Source: Bermanella sp044597725
Lineage (GTDB): Bacteria; Pseudomonadota; Gammaproteobacteria; Pseudomonadales; Oceanobacteraceae
Length of the DNA stretch: 64,000 nt
Reading direction: 5' to 3'
NCBI RefSeq assembly: GCF_044597725.1
Contig: NZ_CP139003.1
Coordinates: 682,001-746,000, forward strand
The notes under the pieces: generated by a model
Databases searched by the model: none
Told to the model about the DNA's origin: nothing
The model's input: the letters and a program-made list of their open reading frames with translations, nothing else
In this document: positions 9,289-19,350 of the stretch, piece by piece
Position numbering within the stretch: the first letter of the stretch is position 1
How the letters are laid out: each line of letters starts with the position of its first letter
Program-made: the position numbers and the translations under genes

Positions 9289-12200
9289 ATGAGAACAGGT
9301 CTGTACACACCAGGTGAATATAAAGACAACTGTGGTTTCGGCTTGATTGCCCATATGGAAGGCCAGGCAAGTCACGACCTACTGCGTACTGCCATCGAAT
9401 CTTTAACTTGTATGACTCACCGCGGTGGTATCGCGGCAGACGGTAAAACAGGTGATGGCTGCGGTCTACTAATTCAAAAACCGGATGGTTTCCTCCGCGA
9501 GGTTGCCAAGTCCGATCTAACGATTACATTGCCACAGCAATACGCTGTGGGCATGGTCTTTTTAGACCTAGATGATGGCTTGGCTCAGCAACAACGAGCA
9601 GCCATGGATAAGGTTCTAGCTGAGCAAGGCTTAACGTCATTAGGCTGGCGTGTTGTTCCTACCAATAATGATTGCTTGGGGCCCATGGCCATCGATTGCT
9701 TGCCTCGTTTCGAGCAAGTTTTTGTTGCTGCTGAATCCGAACTGACTGCCTCAGAGTTTGCTGTTAAGCTTTTTTATGCTCGTCGAAAAGCAGAAATTGC
9801 ATTGCAAGATTCTGATAACTTTTATATTTGTTCATTATCAGAGACAACCCTTTCCTATAAAGGGCTGATGATGCCGGTCGACCTACCTAACTTCTATCTA
9901 GATTTAGGTGACGAGCGTTTAGAAACGGCTATCTGTGTCTTCCATCAGCGTTTCTCAACCAATACCGCACCCCGTTGGCCATTAGCACAACCTTTCCGTA
10001 TGTTGGCCCACAATGGTGAGATCAACACCATTCGCGGTAATCGTAATTGGGCGGCTGCTCGTGGTAATCAATTTGAGTCACCATTATTGGGTGATTTAGA
10101 CTCTATTCAACCTGTGGTTAATACCACCGGTTCTGACTCCTCTTCCATGGATAACATGTTAGAGCTATTACATACCGGCGGTATGGATATGTTCCGTGCT
10201 ATTCGTATGATGATTCCACCGGCATGGCAAAACGTTGAAACAATGGATGCTGATTTGCGTGCGTTCTATGAATATAACAGCATGCACATGGAGCCTTGGG
10301 ATGGCCCGGCGGGTCTGGTTATTACCGATGGTCGCTACGCCATTTGTGGTCTTGATCGAAATGGCTTGCGCCCTTCCCGTTGGGTTAAAACCAAAAATGG
10401 TTATATTACCGTGGCGTCAGAAATTGGTACTCATGGCTATAAATCAGAAGACGTTATAGCCAAGGGTCGAGTAGGACCAGGAGAAATTTTAGCCATCGAT
10501 ACACAAACTGGCTCAGTGCTAGAAGTTGATGATATCGATACTCGTTTGAAAAACTCGCAGCCTTACCGTAAATGGTTAAAAGAAAATGCCGTTCGCATCG
10601 AATCGGAGCTTGAGCTTAAACGATTGAATGAAGAACCATTGACTCCTGATGCTGTGAAGGTGCATCAAAAATTACATCTAATTAGTTTCGAGGAACGTGA
10701 TCAAGTGTTGCGTCCTTTGGCTGAGCAAGGCGTTGAAGGCACTGGTTCTATGGGTGATGATGCCCCCATGGCCGTATTGTCTGAAAAGTCTCGCCATATT
10801 GCCGATTATTTCCGTCAGCAGTTTGCACAAGTAACCAATCCGCCCATTGACCCGTTGCGTGAAGCAATTGTGATGTCGTTGGAAACCTGTATTGGTAAAG
10901 AGAAAAACGTTTTTGTTGAAGCGCCTGACCATGCCAATCGTATTATTTTAACCAGTCCAGTGCTTTCCCCACTGAAATTTAATGGCTTAAAAAATACAGG
11001 CAACGCAGAGTTTACCCATACAACCCTATCGTTAGCGTTTGATGAAAATGTTGGTCTAAAAGCAGCTATTCAAGGTTTAGTTGAGCAAGCGGAAGCAGCT
11101 GCAAAAGAAGGCACAACTATCCTCATTTTATCTGATCGTGAAGTGAAAGAGGGTCAGCTTGTTATTCCTGCTGCCATGGCAACCGGTGCCGTGCATCACT
11201 CATTGATTAAAAAATCGTTGCGCTGCGAAACCAACCTAGTGATTGAAACCGGTGATGCGCGTGATGCCCACCAATTTGCCGTATTAATTGGCTTTGGTGC
11301 TACCGCGATTTACCCTTGGTTAGCCTATGAAGTGTTGGGTGATATGCATCATTCGGGAGAATTAGTGGGAGACCCACTTAAGTCGAATCAGAACTTCCGT
11401 AAGGGTGTTCGTAAAGGCTTAATGAAAATCCTTTCTAAAATGGGCATCTCAACCATCGCGTCTTATCGTGGTTCTCAACTATTTGAAGGTATTGGCCTTG
11501 CAGAAGAGATTGTTGATCTTTGTTTCTGTGGTTTAACCAGTCGAATCAAAGGTGCCGATTTTGCCGACTTTGAACAAGACTTAAAAAACAATGCCAAGCT
11601 TGCCTTTAAAGCACGTAAAGGTTTAACCCAAGGTGGTCTACTTAAATATGTGCACGGTGGTGAATATCACGCCTTTAATCCAGATGTGATTTCCACGATT
11701 CAAGATGCGGTGCAAACCGGTTCTCAGGCTTCATATGACAAATATGCCAAGCTGGTTAATGAGCGCCCTGTTGCTACCATTCGTGACTTGTTTGCCTTAA
11801 ATACAAAAAATAGTATTAGTCTTGACCAAGTTGAACCAGTGGAAAAAATCTTCCCCCGTTTCGACTCGGCGGCCATGTCCTTAGGTGCATTATCACCGGA
11901 AGCCCATGAAGCATTAGCTCAGGCAATGAATGAACTGGGTGGTAATTCAAATTCCGGTGAAGGTGGTGAAGATCCTAAGCGTTACGGCACCATTAAAAAC
12001 TCTAAAATCAAGCAAATTGCATCCGGTCGTTTTGGTGTTACACCGCACTATTTATCTAGCGCTGATGTACTGCAAATAAAAGTAGCTCAAGGGGCTAAGC
12101 CGGGTGAAGGTGGTCAGCTACCGGGTGGCAAGGTTAACAACCTAATTGCAACCTTGCGTTACTCTGTTCCCGGTGTAACCTTGATTTCACCGCCGCCTCA

Positions 12201-13737
12201 TCATGATATCTATTCTATTGAGGATTTGGCGCAGCTAATTTATGACCTAAAGCAGGTTAATCCACGGGCTAAAGTCTCGGTTAAATTAGTATCTGAACCA
12301 GGTGTGGGCACCATTGCTGCAGGTGTGGCAAAAGCCTATGCAGATTTGATAACCATCTCTGGTTACGATGGTGGTACCGCGGCATCGCCGTTAACCTCAA
12401 TTAAATATGCAGGTTCACCGTTTGAGCTTGGTTTAGCCGAAGCCCATCAGGCGTTAAGAGCAAATGATTTGCGTGGCAACGTACGCTTGCAAACCGATGG
12501 TGGTTTAAAAACCGGTTTAGATATCGTTAAAGCAGCAATCCTAGGTGCAGAAAGCTTTGGCTTCGGCACCACACCCATGGTGGCAATGGGATGTAAGTAC
12601 CTACGTATTTGTCACCTCAACAACTGTGCAACGGGTGTTGCAACGCAAAACGAAGAGCTGCGTGAAAATCACTTTATTGGCACCGTGGAAATGGTTAAAA
12701 ACTTCTTCCGCTTTGTGGCAGAAGAAACCCGTCAATGGATGGCGGCTCTTGGTGTAAGCACTTTAGAAGAGTTGGTTGGTCGTACCGACTTACTCGAAGT
12801 GATTGAAGGTAAAACCAGTAAGCAGCAAAAACTCGATTTATCTGATTTGTTAGGTAACGATCAAATCCCTGCGGATAAGCCTCATACTGTTCAAGTTGAT
12901 CGTAATACGCCATACGACCTAGGTGAGTTGGCAGAACGTATGGTGAGCGACATGCTACCGGCCATTGAAAACAAAAAAGGTGGTGAGTACAGCTATGCAA
13001 TAGGAAACTGTGACCGATCCATTGGCGCCCGTCTTTCCGGTGAAATTGCCTTACGTCATGGCAACCAAGGCATGGCAAGTAAGCCATTGACACTTACCCT
13101 AACCGGAACCGCTGGTCAGTCATTTGGTGTATGGAATGCCGGTGGTCTGAATATGTACCTTGAAGGGGACGCCAACGATTATGTCGGTAAGGGTATGACC
13201 GGTGGTAAGCTGGTTATTTATCCGCCTAAAGGATCTGCGTTTGCTTCACAAGATGCATCTATCGTGGGTAACACCTGTTTGTATGGTGCTACAGGTGGAA
13301 CACTATATGCGGCAGGTCGAGCAGGCGAGCGCTTTGGTGTTCGTAACTCTGGCGCGCGAGCCGTAGTTGAAGGAGCAGGTGATCACTGTTGTGAATACAT
13401 GACAGGCGGTCAAATCACTGTTTTAGGTAGCACAGGTTATAACTTCGCTGCGGGTATGACAGGTGGGTTCGCGTATGTACTCGACCTAGATAAAACCTTT
13501 GTTGATAAATACAACCACGAGCTGGTTGATATTCACCGCATTAGTAATGAAGAAACAGAAGCGCATCGTCACCATTTACGTGGCGTTGTAAGGAAATATG
13601 TCGAAGAAACCGGTAGCAACTGGGGCCAAGAAATATTGGATAACTTCGACCATTATATTGGCAAGTTCTGGTTGGTTAAGCCAAAAGCGGCCAGCCTAGA
13701 ACAACTGCTAGATCACACCCGGACTCGCTCCGAGTAA
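9289..13737 (+). CDS. gltB: Glutamate synthase (NADPH), large subunit
   Basis: Transfers the amide of glutamine to 2-oxoglutarate, giving two L-glutamate. The N-terminal class II amidotransferase has its nucleophile Cys15 in DNCGFGLIAHM, exposed after removal of a 14-residue propeptide. The central and FMN-binding synthase domains carry LGGNSNSGEGGEDPKR. The 3Fe-4S cysteines are in CKYLRICHLNNC (Cx5Cx4C). The C-terminal GXGXG beta-helix contains GGLNMYLEGDAND. An ATG at 9241 would add 16 residues, but MRTGLYTPGEYKDNC is the usual family N-terminus and has GAGAG five bases upstream, so 9289 is preferred (1482 aa). Operon with gltD. Confidence 0.97.
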   Translation: MRTGLYTPGEYKDNCGFGLIAHMEGQASHDLLRTAIESLTCMTHRGGIAADGKTGDGCGLLIQKPDGFLREVAKSDLTITLPQQYAVGMVFLDLDDGLAQQQRAAMDKVLAEQGLTSLGWRVVPTNNDCLGPMAIDCLPRFEQVFVAAESELTASEFAVKLFYARRKAEIALQDSDNFYICSLSETTLSYKGLMMPVDLPNFYLDLGDERLETAICVFHQRFSTNTAPRWPLAQPFRMLAHNGEINTIRGNRNWAAARGNQFESPLLGDLDSIQPVVNTTGSDSSSMDNMLELLHTGGMDMFRAIRMMIPPAWQNVETMDADLRAFYEYNSMHMEPWDGPAGLVITDGRYAICGLDRNGLRPSRWVKTKNGYITVASEIGTHGYKSEDVIAKGRVGPGEILAIDTQTGSVLEVDDIDTRLKNSQPYRKWLKENAVRIESELELKRLNEEPLTPDAVKVHQKLHLISFEERDQVLRPLAEQGVEGTGSMGDDAPMAVLSEKSRHIADYFRQQFAQVTNPPIDPLREAIVMSLETCIGKEKNVFVEAPDHANRIILTSPVLSPLKFNGLKNTGNAEFTHTTLSLAFDENVGLKAAIQGLVEQAEAAAKEGTTILILSDREVKEGQLVIPAAMATGAVHHSLIKKSLRCETNLVIETGDARDAHQFAVLIGFGATAIYPWLAYEVLGDMHHSGELVGDPLKSNQNFRKGVRKGLMKILSKMGISTIASYRGSQLFEGIGLAEEIVDLCFCGLTSRIKGADFADFEQDLKNNAKLAFKARKGLTQGGLLKYVHGGEYHAFNPDVISTIQDAVQTGSQASYDKYAKLVNERPVATIRDLFALNTKNSISLDQVEPVEKIFPRFDSAAMSLGALSPEAHEALAQAMNELGGNSNSGEGGEDPKRYGTIKNSKIKQIASGRFGVTPHYLSSADVLQIKVAQGAKPGEGGQLPGGKVNNLIATLRYSVPGVTLISPPPHHDIYSIEDLAQLIYDLKQVNPRAKVSVKLVSEPGVGTIAAGVAKAYADLITISGYDGGTAASPLTSIKYAGSPFELGLAEAHQALRANDLRGNVRLQTDGGLKTGLDIVKAAILGAESFGFGTTPMVAMGCKYLRICHLNNCATGVATQNEELRENHFIGTVEMVKNFFRFVAEETRQWMAALGVSTLEELVGRTDLLEVIEGKTSKQQKLDLSDLLGNDQIPADKPHTVQVDRNTPYDLGELAERMVSDMLPAIENKKGGEYSYAIGNCDRSIGARLSGEIALRHGNQGMASKPLTLTLTGTAGQSFGVWNAGGLNMYLEGDANDYVGKGMTGGKLVIYPPKGSAFASQDASIVGNTCLYGATGGTLYAAGRAGERFGVRNSGARAVVEGAGDHCCEYMTGGQITVLGSTGYNFAAGMTGGFAYVLDLDKTFVDKYNHELVDIHRISNEETEAHRHHLRGVVRKYVEETGSNWGQEILDNFDHYIGKFWLVKPKAASLEQLLDHTRTRSE

Positions 13738-13786
13738 GTCGCCACAAGCGATATAGAGTGAGTAAACGAGTCTAACGAGGTGATAC

Positions 13787-15205
13787 ATGGCAAAACGATT
13801 AAATAACGACTTTCAGTTTTTAGATGTGGGTCGTGGCGACCCAGCTAAAAAAGATATTCAAACTCGACGCACTAATTTCGTCGAAATTTATGAGCCGTTT
13901 GATCAAAATCAAGCGGCTGATCAGGCGCACCGTTGCCTAGAGTGTGGTAACCCATACTGTGAATGGAAATGCCCAGTGCATAACTATATTCCTAATTGGC
14001 TGAAGCTAGCCAGTGAAGGCAATATTATGGAAGCAGTGGAGCTCAGTCATGCAACCAATACTCTGCCTGAAGTATGTGGTCGGGTATGTCCGCAAGATCG
14101 CTTGTGTGAAGGCGCTTGTACCTTAAACGATGGTTTTGGTGCGGTGACCATAGGTAATGTTGAAAAATATATTACCGATACCGCTTTTGCCATGGGCTGG
14201 CGCCCGGATATGTCAAAAGTCGTCATGACTGACAAAAAGGTCGCTATTATTGGTGCGGGCCCAGCAGGGTTAGGTGCTGCGGATGTGCTTGCTCGTAATG
14301 GTGTGAAACCTGTTGTATTTGATAAATATCCAGAAATAGGTGGCTTGCTAACCTTTGGTATTCCTGAATTCAAATTAGAAAAAAGCGTTATGGCCCGCCG
14401 TCGTGAAGTATTCGAAGGTATGGGTGTAGAATTCCGCCTTAATACTGAAGTGGGCAAAGACATTGAGTTTGCCGATATCGAAAAAGAATTCGATGCGGTT
14501 TTCTTAGGTATGGGCACTTATAACTACATGAAAGGTGGGTTCCCAGGTGAAGATTTGCCAGGTGTATACGACGCACTAGATTTTCTTATCGCCAATGTTA
14601 ACCACAACCAAGGTTGGGAGAAAAACCCTGCCGACTTTATCGACTTAAAAGGTAAACGAGTAGTGGTTCTTGGTGGTGGTGATACCGCCATGGACTGTAA
14701 CCGTTCATCTATTCGTCAAGGTGCGACAAAAGTGACCTGTGCATACCGTCGTGATGAAGAAAACATGCCCGGTTCTAAGCGCGAAGTAGTTAATGCCCGT
14801 GAAGAAGGCGTGAACTTCTTATTTAACCGTCAGCCTGTGGCTATTGTGGGTGACGATAAGGTAGAAGGCGTGAAAGTGGTCACTACAAAGCTGGGTGAGC
14901 CGGATGAGAATGGTCGTCGTCGCCCTGAACCGATTGAAGGCTCAGAAGAAATTCTGCCAGCCGATGCTGTATTGGTTGCCTTTGGTTTCCGTCCAAGCCC
15001 AGCACCTTGGTTCGAGAAATTTGGTATCGAAGTAAATGGTTGGGATGGTGTTGTCGCACCGGAACAGCAAGAGTTTAAATTCCAAACTAGCAATAAGAAA
15101 ATCTTTGCTGGTGGTGATATGGTACGTGGCTCTGACCTTGTGGTAACCGCCATTTGGGAAGGCCGTGAAGCCGCCGAAGGGATTTTGGACTATTTAGACG
15201 TATAG
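13787..15205 (+). CDS. gltD: Glutamate synthase (NADPH), small subunit
   Basis: FAD/NADPH electron-input subunit that reduces the FMN of GltB through 4Fe-4S clusters. The N-terminal cluster-binding cysteines are in CLECGNPYCEWKCPVHN and CGRVCPQDRLCEGAC. The FAD dinucleotide fold is GAGPAGLGAADVLARNG (about residues 155-171) and the NADPH fold is VLGGGDTAMDCNRSSIRQG. The C-terminal FAD contact is IFAGGDMVRGSDLVVTA. Length (472 aa) is typical. The start has AGGTGA upstream. It lies 49 bases after gltB and is followed by a strong terminator-like hairpin. Confidence 0.97.
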   Translation: MAKRLNNDFQFLDVGRGDPAKKDIQTRRTNFVEIYEPFDQNQAADQAHRCLECGNPYCEWKCPVHNYIPNWLKLASEGNIMEAVELSHATNTLPEVCGRVCPQDRLCEGACTLNDGFGAVTIGNVEKYITDTAFAMGWRPDMSKVVMTDKKVAIIGAGPAGLGAADVLARNGVKPVVFDKYPEIGGLLTFGIPEFKLEKSVMARRREVFEGMGVEFRLNTEVGKDIEFADIEKEFDAVFLGMGTYNYMKGGFPGEDLPGVYDALDFLIANVNHNQGWEKNPADFIDLKGKRVVVLGGGDTAMDCNRSSIRQGATKVTCAYRRDEENMPGSKREVVNAREEGVNFLFNRQPVAIVGDDKVEGVKVVTTKLGEPDENGRRRPEPIEGSEEILPADAVLVAFGFRPSPAPWFEKFGIEVNGWDGVVAPEQQEFKFQTSNKKIFAGGDMVRGSDLVVTAIWEGREAAEGILDYLDV

Positions 15206-15224
15206 CAAGCGTTATATGGCGATG

Positions 15225-15261
15225 AAAAGCACGGCGAGCCTTGGGTTTGTCGTGCTTTTTT
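15225..15261 (+). terminator. Rho-independent terminator after gltD
   Basis: Stem AAAAGCACG (15225-15233) pairs with CGTGCTTTT (15251-15259) and runs into a T-tract, 20 bases after the gltD stop. The loop side has further CC/GG pairing. Confidence 0.8.
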
Positions 15262-15350
15262 GGGTTCTAGGTCAGAGTTTATTGATCTAGAGTGATGGAT
15301 AATTAGTCACATATGCGTAAAATAACGGCCAATTGGATGGGGACCAAACA

Positions 15351-16961
15351 ATGAATATAAAAAATATACTAATGGTATTGCTTTTCGGCTGGTTGTTGGC
15401 GGCTTGTAGCGGTGATCCGCTGCCACAAGAAGGTGAAGACGATCCGACGACAGATGATGACTCCCTTGTTGATGAAGGAGAGGTAACCAATGTTAGTTAT
15501 TTGCCTTTGATGACGGTGGAAAGGTATCAAGATTGGTCTGGCTTGGACGAGGATGACTTATTTCTTACTTATGGCCGAGCCCCGCTTATTTCCTATTACA
15601 CTATTAACCCTGTCAATGCGACCACAGGCGATCCGGTAACCGATGCAACCGCCGGTGATTTTTCAATTTTGCAGGATGGTATTCCAGTAAATCCTAAAGT
15701 TAATTTCCCCATGCTGCAAAAAGTGGTGGGTAATCAGGTGGCTTTGCGTACGGCCATTGTTATCAATACCAGTACGGCCATGGATTCAGTGGACCGAAGC
15801 GCATTTATTGAAGAGATAAAAGATTTTGTTTCTGCTGCTAAAGACAACGAGAGTCATCCCTATTATATCAATAATCAAGAGTTCACTGTTTGGGCTGTGG
15901 ATGGCATCGCAGTAGAAGAAACGGGTGGCGCTACTGCGAACAAAACAGCCGTACTTAATGCGATTGATGCAGTAAAAACGAATTGGAAAAATGGTTCATA
16001 TAAGTCCACAGGTGCGAATCACCTATACGATGGGGTAGTGGAAGCGATTGGTCGTTTTTCTGGAGATTCACAATTTAGCGTTCCACTTGATTTTCGCGAT
16101 GCCAATACAGGTGAAAATAACGATTTGTTTGATTATGTAACACCTGATTTTATTTTAGCGTCTACTGCTGTGGTATTTTCTGCTGGTTATGGCGCGTCAA
16201 ACCATTTTGCCGAGGACGATTTCAAACGTGCTGTAGAATCTCAATCGACCTTCATTTATCCGGAAGATGTACCCCCTTCGGGTAGTGCAACAGAGACAAC
16301 TAATTTGCCTAAACCTCTTATTTACGTAGTACCTGATGGAGAGGTAAAAGATGATATTGTTTCTGGCTTAGCCCATACCACCATCGAAAATACCATTGCA
16401 GGAGGCCAGTATAGTTTTGCCAGCGATGTTGTCAGTGCACAAATTAGTGCTATAGAGGAAAAAAATGCCCTAACCAATCAGCATGTATTGCGTTGGGCAG
16501 GAACCCTACGTACAGGTGGCCCCCATGAAGTGGTTGTGAAAACACGCACAGCTGAAGATAAATTAGGTTATTCACTTACCGTGGACCCAGAATATGATCC
16601 TGGCTCAACTGCCGAAATGCCAGATCCTCAGGTCGAAATAACCGGGGCAAATAACGAGTACTTAGCAACCAATGATATTGCTCAGGCAGGTGGACCATAC
16701 GATAGTGCAACAACCTATGCCAATTTAATTTCCACCTTCTATCCTGCCACCCGTTGGACGAACCAAACGTTTACCAGTGCCGATTATACTTGGAGCTTCA
16801 CTCCAGCTGGGTCCATGGTGGAAAATTCTGATGGCAGTATTAGCATATCAGACAACCCTAGTTTTCCTATTACGTTAACGTTAACGAATAATAATATCGA
16901 TCACGATGGTGCAACCATCCCAGATGATTTTGTTTTGACCATACAAGCCAGTAACAATTAG
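15351..16961 (+). CDS. Secreted lipoprotein with a VWA-like segment, function unknown
   Basis: Function not recognised. The start at 15351 (MNIKNILMVL) has GGGGAC seven bases upstream; an in-frame ATG 18 bases earlier is less likely. The signal peptide ends in a lipobox LAAC with Cys19, and an acidic linker follows (EGEDDPTTDDDS). Residues about 131-330 resemble a von Willebrand A fold: a hydrophobic strand AIVINTSTAMDS sits where the MIDAS DxSxS is expected, but reads N139-T-S-T-A, so metal binding is doubtful. The last ~90 residues look like a beta-sandwich. The gene is separated from gltD by a terminator and lies 23 bases before hemE. VWA membership is inferred from pattern only. Confidence 0.7.
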   Translation: MNIKNILMVLLFGWLLAACSGDPLPQEGEDDPTTDDDSLVDEGEVTNVSYLPLMTVERYQDWSGLDEDDLFLTYGRAPLISYYTINPVNATTGDPVTDATAGDFSILQDGIPVNPKVNFPMLQKVVGNQVALRTAIVINTSTAMDSVDRSAFIEEIKDFVSAAKDNESHPYYINNQEFTVWAVDGIAVEETGGATANKTAVLNAIDAVKTNWKNGSYKSTGANHLYDGVVEAIGRFSGDSQFSVPLDFRDANTGENNDLFDYVTPDFILASTAVVFSAGYGASNHFAEDDFKRAVESQSTFIYPEDVPPSGSATETTNLPKPLIYVVPDGEVKDDIVSGLAHTTIENTIAGGQYSFASDVVSAQISAIEEKNALTNQHVLRWAGTLRTGGPHEVVVKTRTAEDKLGYSLTVDPEYDPGSTAEMPDPQVEITGANNEYLATNDIAQAGGPYDSATTYANLISTFYPATRWTNQTFTSADYTWSFTPAGSMVENSDGSISISDNPSFPITLTLTNNNIDHDGATIPDDFVLTIQASNN

Positions 16962-16984
16962 TTTGGCAGAAATATAGAGCAGTT

Positions 16985-18052
16985 ATGACTGAATTAAAAA
17001 ACGATCGCTTTTTAAAAGCCCTCATGCGTCAACCTGTAGATCGCACTCCCATCTGGATGATGCGCCAAGCGGGTCGTTATCTGCCTGAATATCGAGCTAG
17101 TCGCGAGCATGCGGGTTCGTTTTTGGATCTGTGTAAAAATGCGGATCTTGCGTGTGAAGTAACACTGCAACCACTAGAGCGTTATCCTTTAGATGCGGCG
17201 ATTTTATTCAGTGATATTTTGACTATTCCCGATGCCATGAACTTGGGGCTGTATTTTGAAACTGGGGAAGGCCCTAAGTTTAGAAAAGTGGTTCGTACCG
17301 AACAGGATGTGGCGGATTTACCCGTGGTAGATACGGCGTCTGATTTAAGCTATGTGACTAATGCGGTTTCAACCATTCGTCGTGAGCTTAATGGCCGTGT
17401 GCCATTAATCGGTTTTTCTGGTTCACCTTGGACCTTAGCGACTTATATGGTTGAAGGTGGCAGCAGTAAAGATTTTCGTCATGTAAAAGCTATGATGTAC
17501 AACCAGCCAGAAGTCATGCATGAAATGCTCAATAAACTGGCACTTTCAGTAACCGATTATCTTAATGCCCAAATTAAAGCAGGTGCGCAAGCGGTACAAA
17601 TCTTTGATACCTGGGGTGGTGTGTTAAGTCATGATGCTTACCGAGAGTTTTCGCTGAAATACATGCAGCAAATTGTGGATGGTCTGATTCGCGAACACGA
17701 AGGACGTCGTGTACCTGTTATTCTATTCACTAAGGGTGCAGGACAGTGGCTTGAAGCTATGGCTGATACAGGCTGTGATGCATTAGGCATAGACTGGACC
17801 ACAGATCTTGGTAATGCTCGCCGTCGCGTAGGTGATCAAGTGGCATTGCAAGGCAATATGGACCCTTCTGTTTTATATGCGAGCCCTAAACGTATTCGCG
17901 AAGAAGTTGCGAGTATTCTGGCAAGCTATGGTAAAGGCGAGGGGCATATATTTAACTTAGGTCATGGTATTCATCAATTTGTCGATCCAGATCATGCTAA
18001 AGCCTTTATCGAGGCTGTGGTCGAATTGAGCCCTGCTTATCACCAGTCTTAA
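16985..18052 (+). CDS. hemE: Uroporphyrinogen decarboxylase
   Basis: Cytosolic enzyme that removes four carboxyl groups from uroporphyrinogen III to give coproporphyrinogen III in heme synthesis. The signature PIWMMRQAGRYLPEYR is at residues 21-36. The catalytic Asp region is AAILFSDILTIPDAM, the second signature is GFSGSPWTLATYMVEGG, and FNLGHGIHQFVDPDH is near the C-terminus. Length (355 aa) is typical. No cofactor is needed. Confidence 0.98.
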   Translation: MTELKNDRFLKALMRQPVDRTPIWMMRQAGRYLPEYRASREHAGSFLDLCKNADLACEVTLQPLERYPLDAAILFSDILTIPDAMNLGLYFETGEGPKFRKVVRTEQDVADLPVVDTASDLSYVTNAVSTIRRELNGRVPLIGFSGSPWTLATYMVEGGSSKDFRHVKAMMYNQPEVMHEMLNKLALSVTDYLNAQIKAGAQAVQIFDTWGGVLSHDAYREFSLKYMQQIVDGLIREHEGRRVPVILFTKGAGQWLEAMADTGCDALGIDWTTDLGNARRRVGDQVALQGNMDPSVLYASPKRIREEVASILASYGKGEGHIFNLGHGIHQFVDPDHAKAFIEAVVELSPAYHQS

Positions 18053-18077
18053 TTAATCCAATCAGGTAGTCCGTACA

Positions 18078-19328
18078 ATGGCTGAATTTGTACCCGTAAG
18101 TATTATTATTTTAGCCATTCTCGGGCTACTTTGTGTCATTTTTGAAGAGCTAATACATATCAATAAAGCACAAGTTGTGTTGTTTTTTGGTACGCTGTCT
18201 TGGCTTATCTTATTTATCTTCACCAAAGCCTATGATCATCATGATGAAGTTGTTATAGGCCTCTATGAAAATATTGCCGAAATCGCAAGTTTGTGGCTGT
18301 TCTTGTTGGCGGCTATGACATTCGTGGTTTATCTCAATAAAAAAGGTTTAATCGAAAGTCTTATTTATCGGTTTTTACCTGAGCAGATGAGCGAACGCAA
18401 ACTGCTTTTCTTTATCGCTATTTTTGCTTATATATTTTCTTCTCTCGCTGATAATATTACCGCTACGCTTATCTCAATTGCGTTAATACTGTCATTGAAT
18501 TTATCGACTAAGAAAATTTTAAAGTTCGCTATTGTTGTAGTGTTCGCAGTGAACTCCGGTGGTGTTGCTATGATTACTGGGGATGTCACCACATTGATGA
18601 TTTTCTTGGCGGGCAAAGCCAGTATTGTTGATTTGTTATTTCTTTCAATGCCTGCCTTTTTTGCGGTTATGATGCTTACCACTTTTTTGAGTTTTTCAAT
18701 GAAAGATCAAATTTTGATTCAGCACAAAAAAGAGCAACACGAAACCGTTGATATTGCCATCGCAGTTGTTTTCATTTGTACTATTTTGAGTACTATAGCA
18801 TTGAATGTTCTATTTGATGTGCCACCTGTCTTAACATTTTTATTTGGCTTGTCGGTAATGTTTTTAGTGGCTCGATATTATGGCGAAGACACTCAAAACC
18901 ATCCGATCTTAAATTATATTCGTCAAATTGAGTTTGATACCTTACTTTTTTTCTTGGGCATTCTATTAATTGTTGGCGCCTTAAAAGAAGTACGTGCCTT
19001 GCAACACTTTGTAGGTGTTTATGAGGTTATGCCGATTTGGCTTGCCAATTATACAATAGGTATGTTGTCAGCGATTATTGATAATGTTCCCCTTACTGCT
19101 GCGTTACTAAAATCGGATGTCGATATGAATGCGGATCAGTGGCTAGGTTTAACCTATGCAGTAGGTGTAGGTGGTTCACTTTTGATTATTGGTTCGGCCG
19201 CGGGTATCGTTGCCATGAGTAAAATAAAATCCATTACATTTATTAGTTATTTAAAGTTTTTTGGTATTTTATTATTAGCTTATACCCTTGGTTATATCGC
19301 GACGGTATTAATGGCGCCATTGCTTTAA
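18078..19328 (+). CDS. nhaD: NhaD-type Na+/H+ antiporter
   Basis: Ion-transporter superfamily membrane protein, predicted to export Na+ (or Li+) in exchange for protons, common in marine and halophilic bacteria. About 11-12 hydrophobic segments are visible. The family motifs SSLADNITATLISIA (about residues 120-134), NSGGVAMITGDVTTLM (about 155-170) and AIIDNVPLTAALL (about 333-345) carry the conserved Asp/Asn residues in the two repeat halves. Length (416 aa) is close to known NhaD. It sits between hemE and radA in the same direction with short gaps. Confidence 0.88.
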   Translation: MAEFVPVSIIILAILGLLCVIFEELIHINKAQVVLFFGTLSWLILFIFTKAYDHHDEVVIGLYENIAEIASLWLFLLAAMTFVVYLNKKGLIESLIYRFLPEQMSERKLLFFIAIFAYIFSSLADNITATLISIALILSLNLSTKKILKFAIVVVFAVNSGGVAMITGDVTTLMIFLAGKASIVDLLFLSMPAFFAVMMLTTFLSFSMKDQILIQHKKEQHETVDIAIAVVFICTILSTIALNVLFDVPPVLTFLFGLSVMFLVARYYGEDTQNHPILNYIRQIEFDTLLFFLGILLIVGALKEVRALQHFVGVYEVMPIWLANYTIGMLSAIIDNVPLTAALLKSDVDMNADQWLGLTYAVGVGGSLLIIGSAAGIVAMSKIKSITFISYLKFFGILLLAYTLGYIATVLMAPLL

Positions 19329-19350
19329 TAAAAATTAAAAGGATTCATTG

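Noticed and set aside
12695..13093. 132-codon minus-strand frame inside gltB
   Set aside because: Antisense shadow of the conserved GltB C-terminal region, with no ribosome site or recognisable domain.
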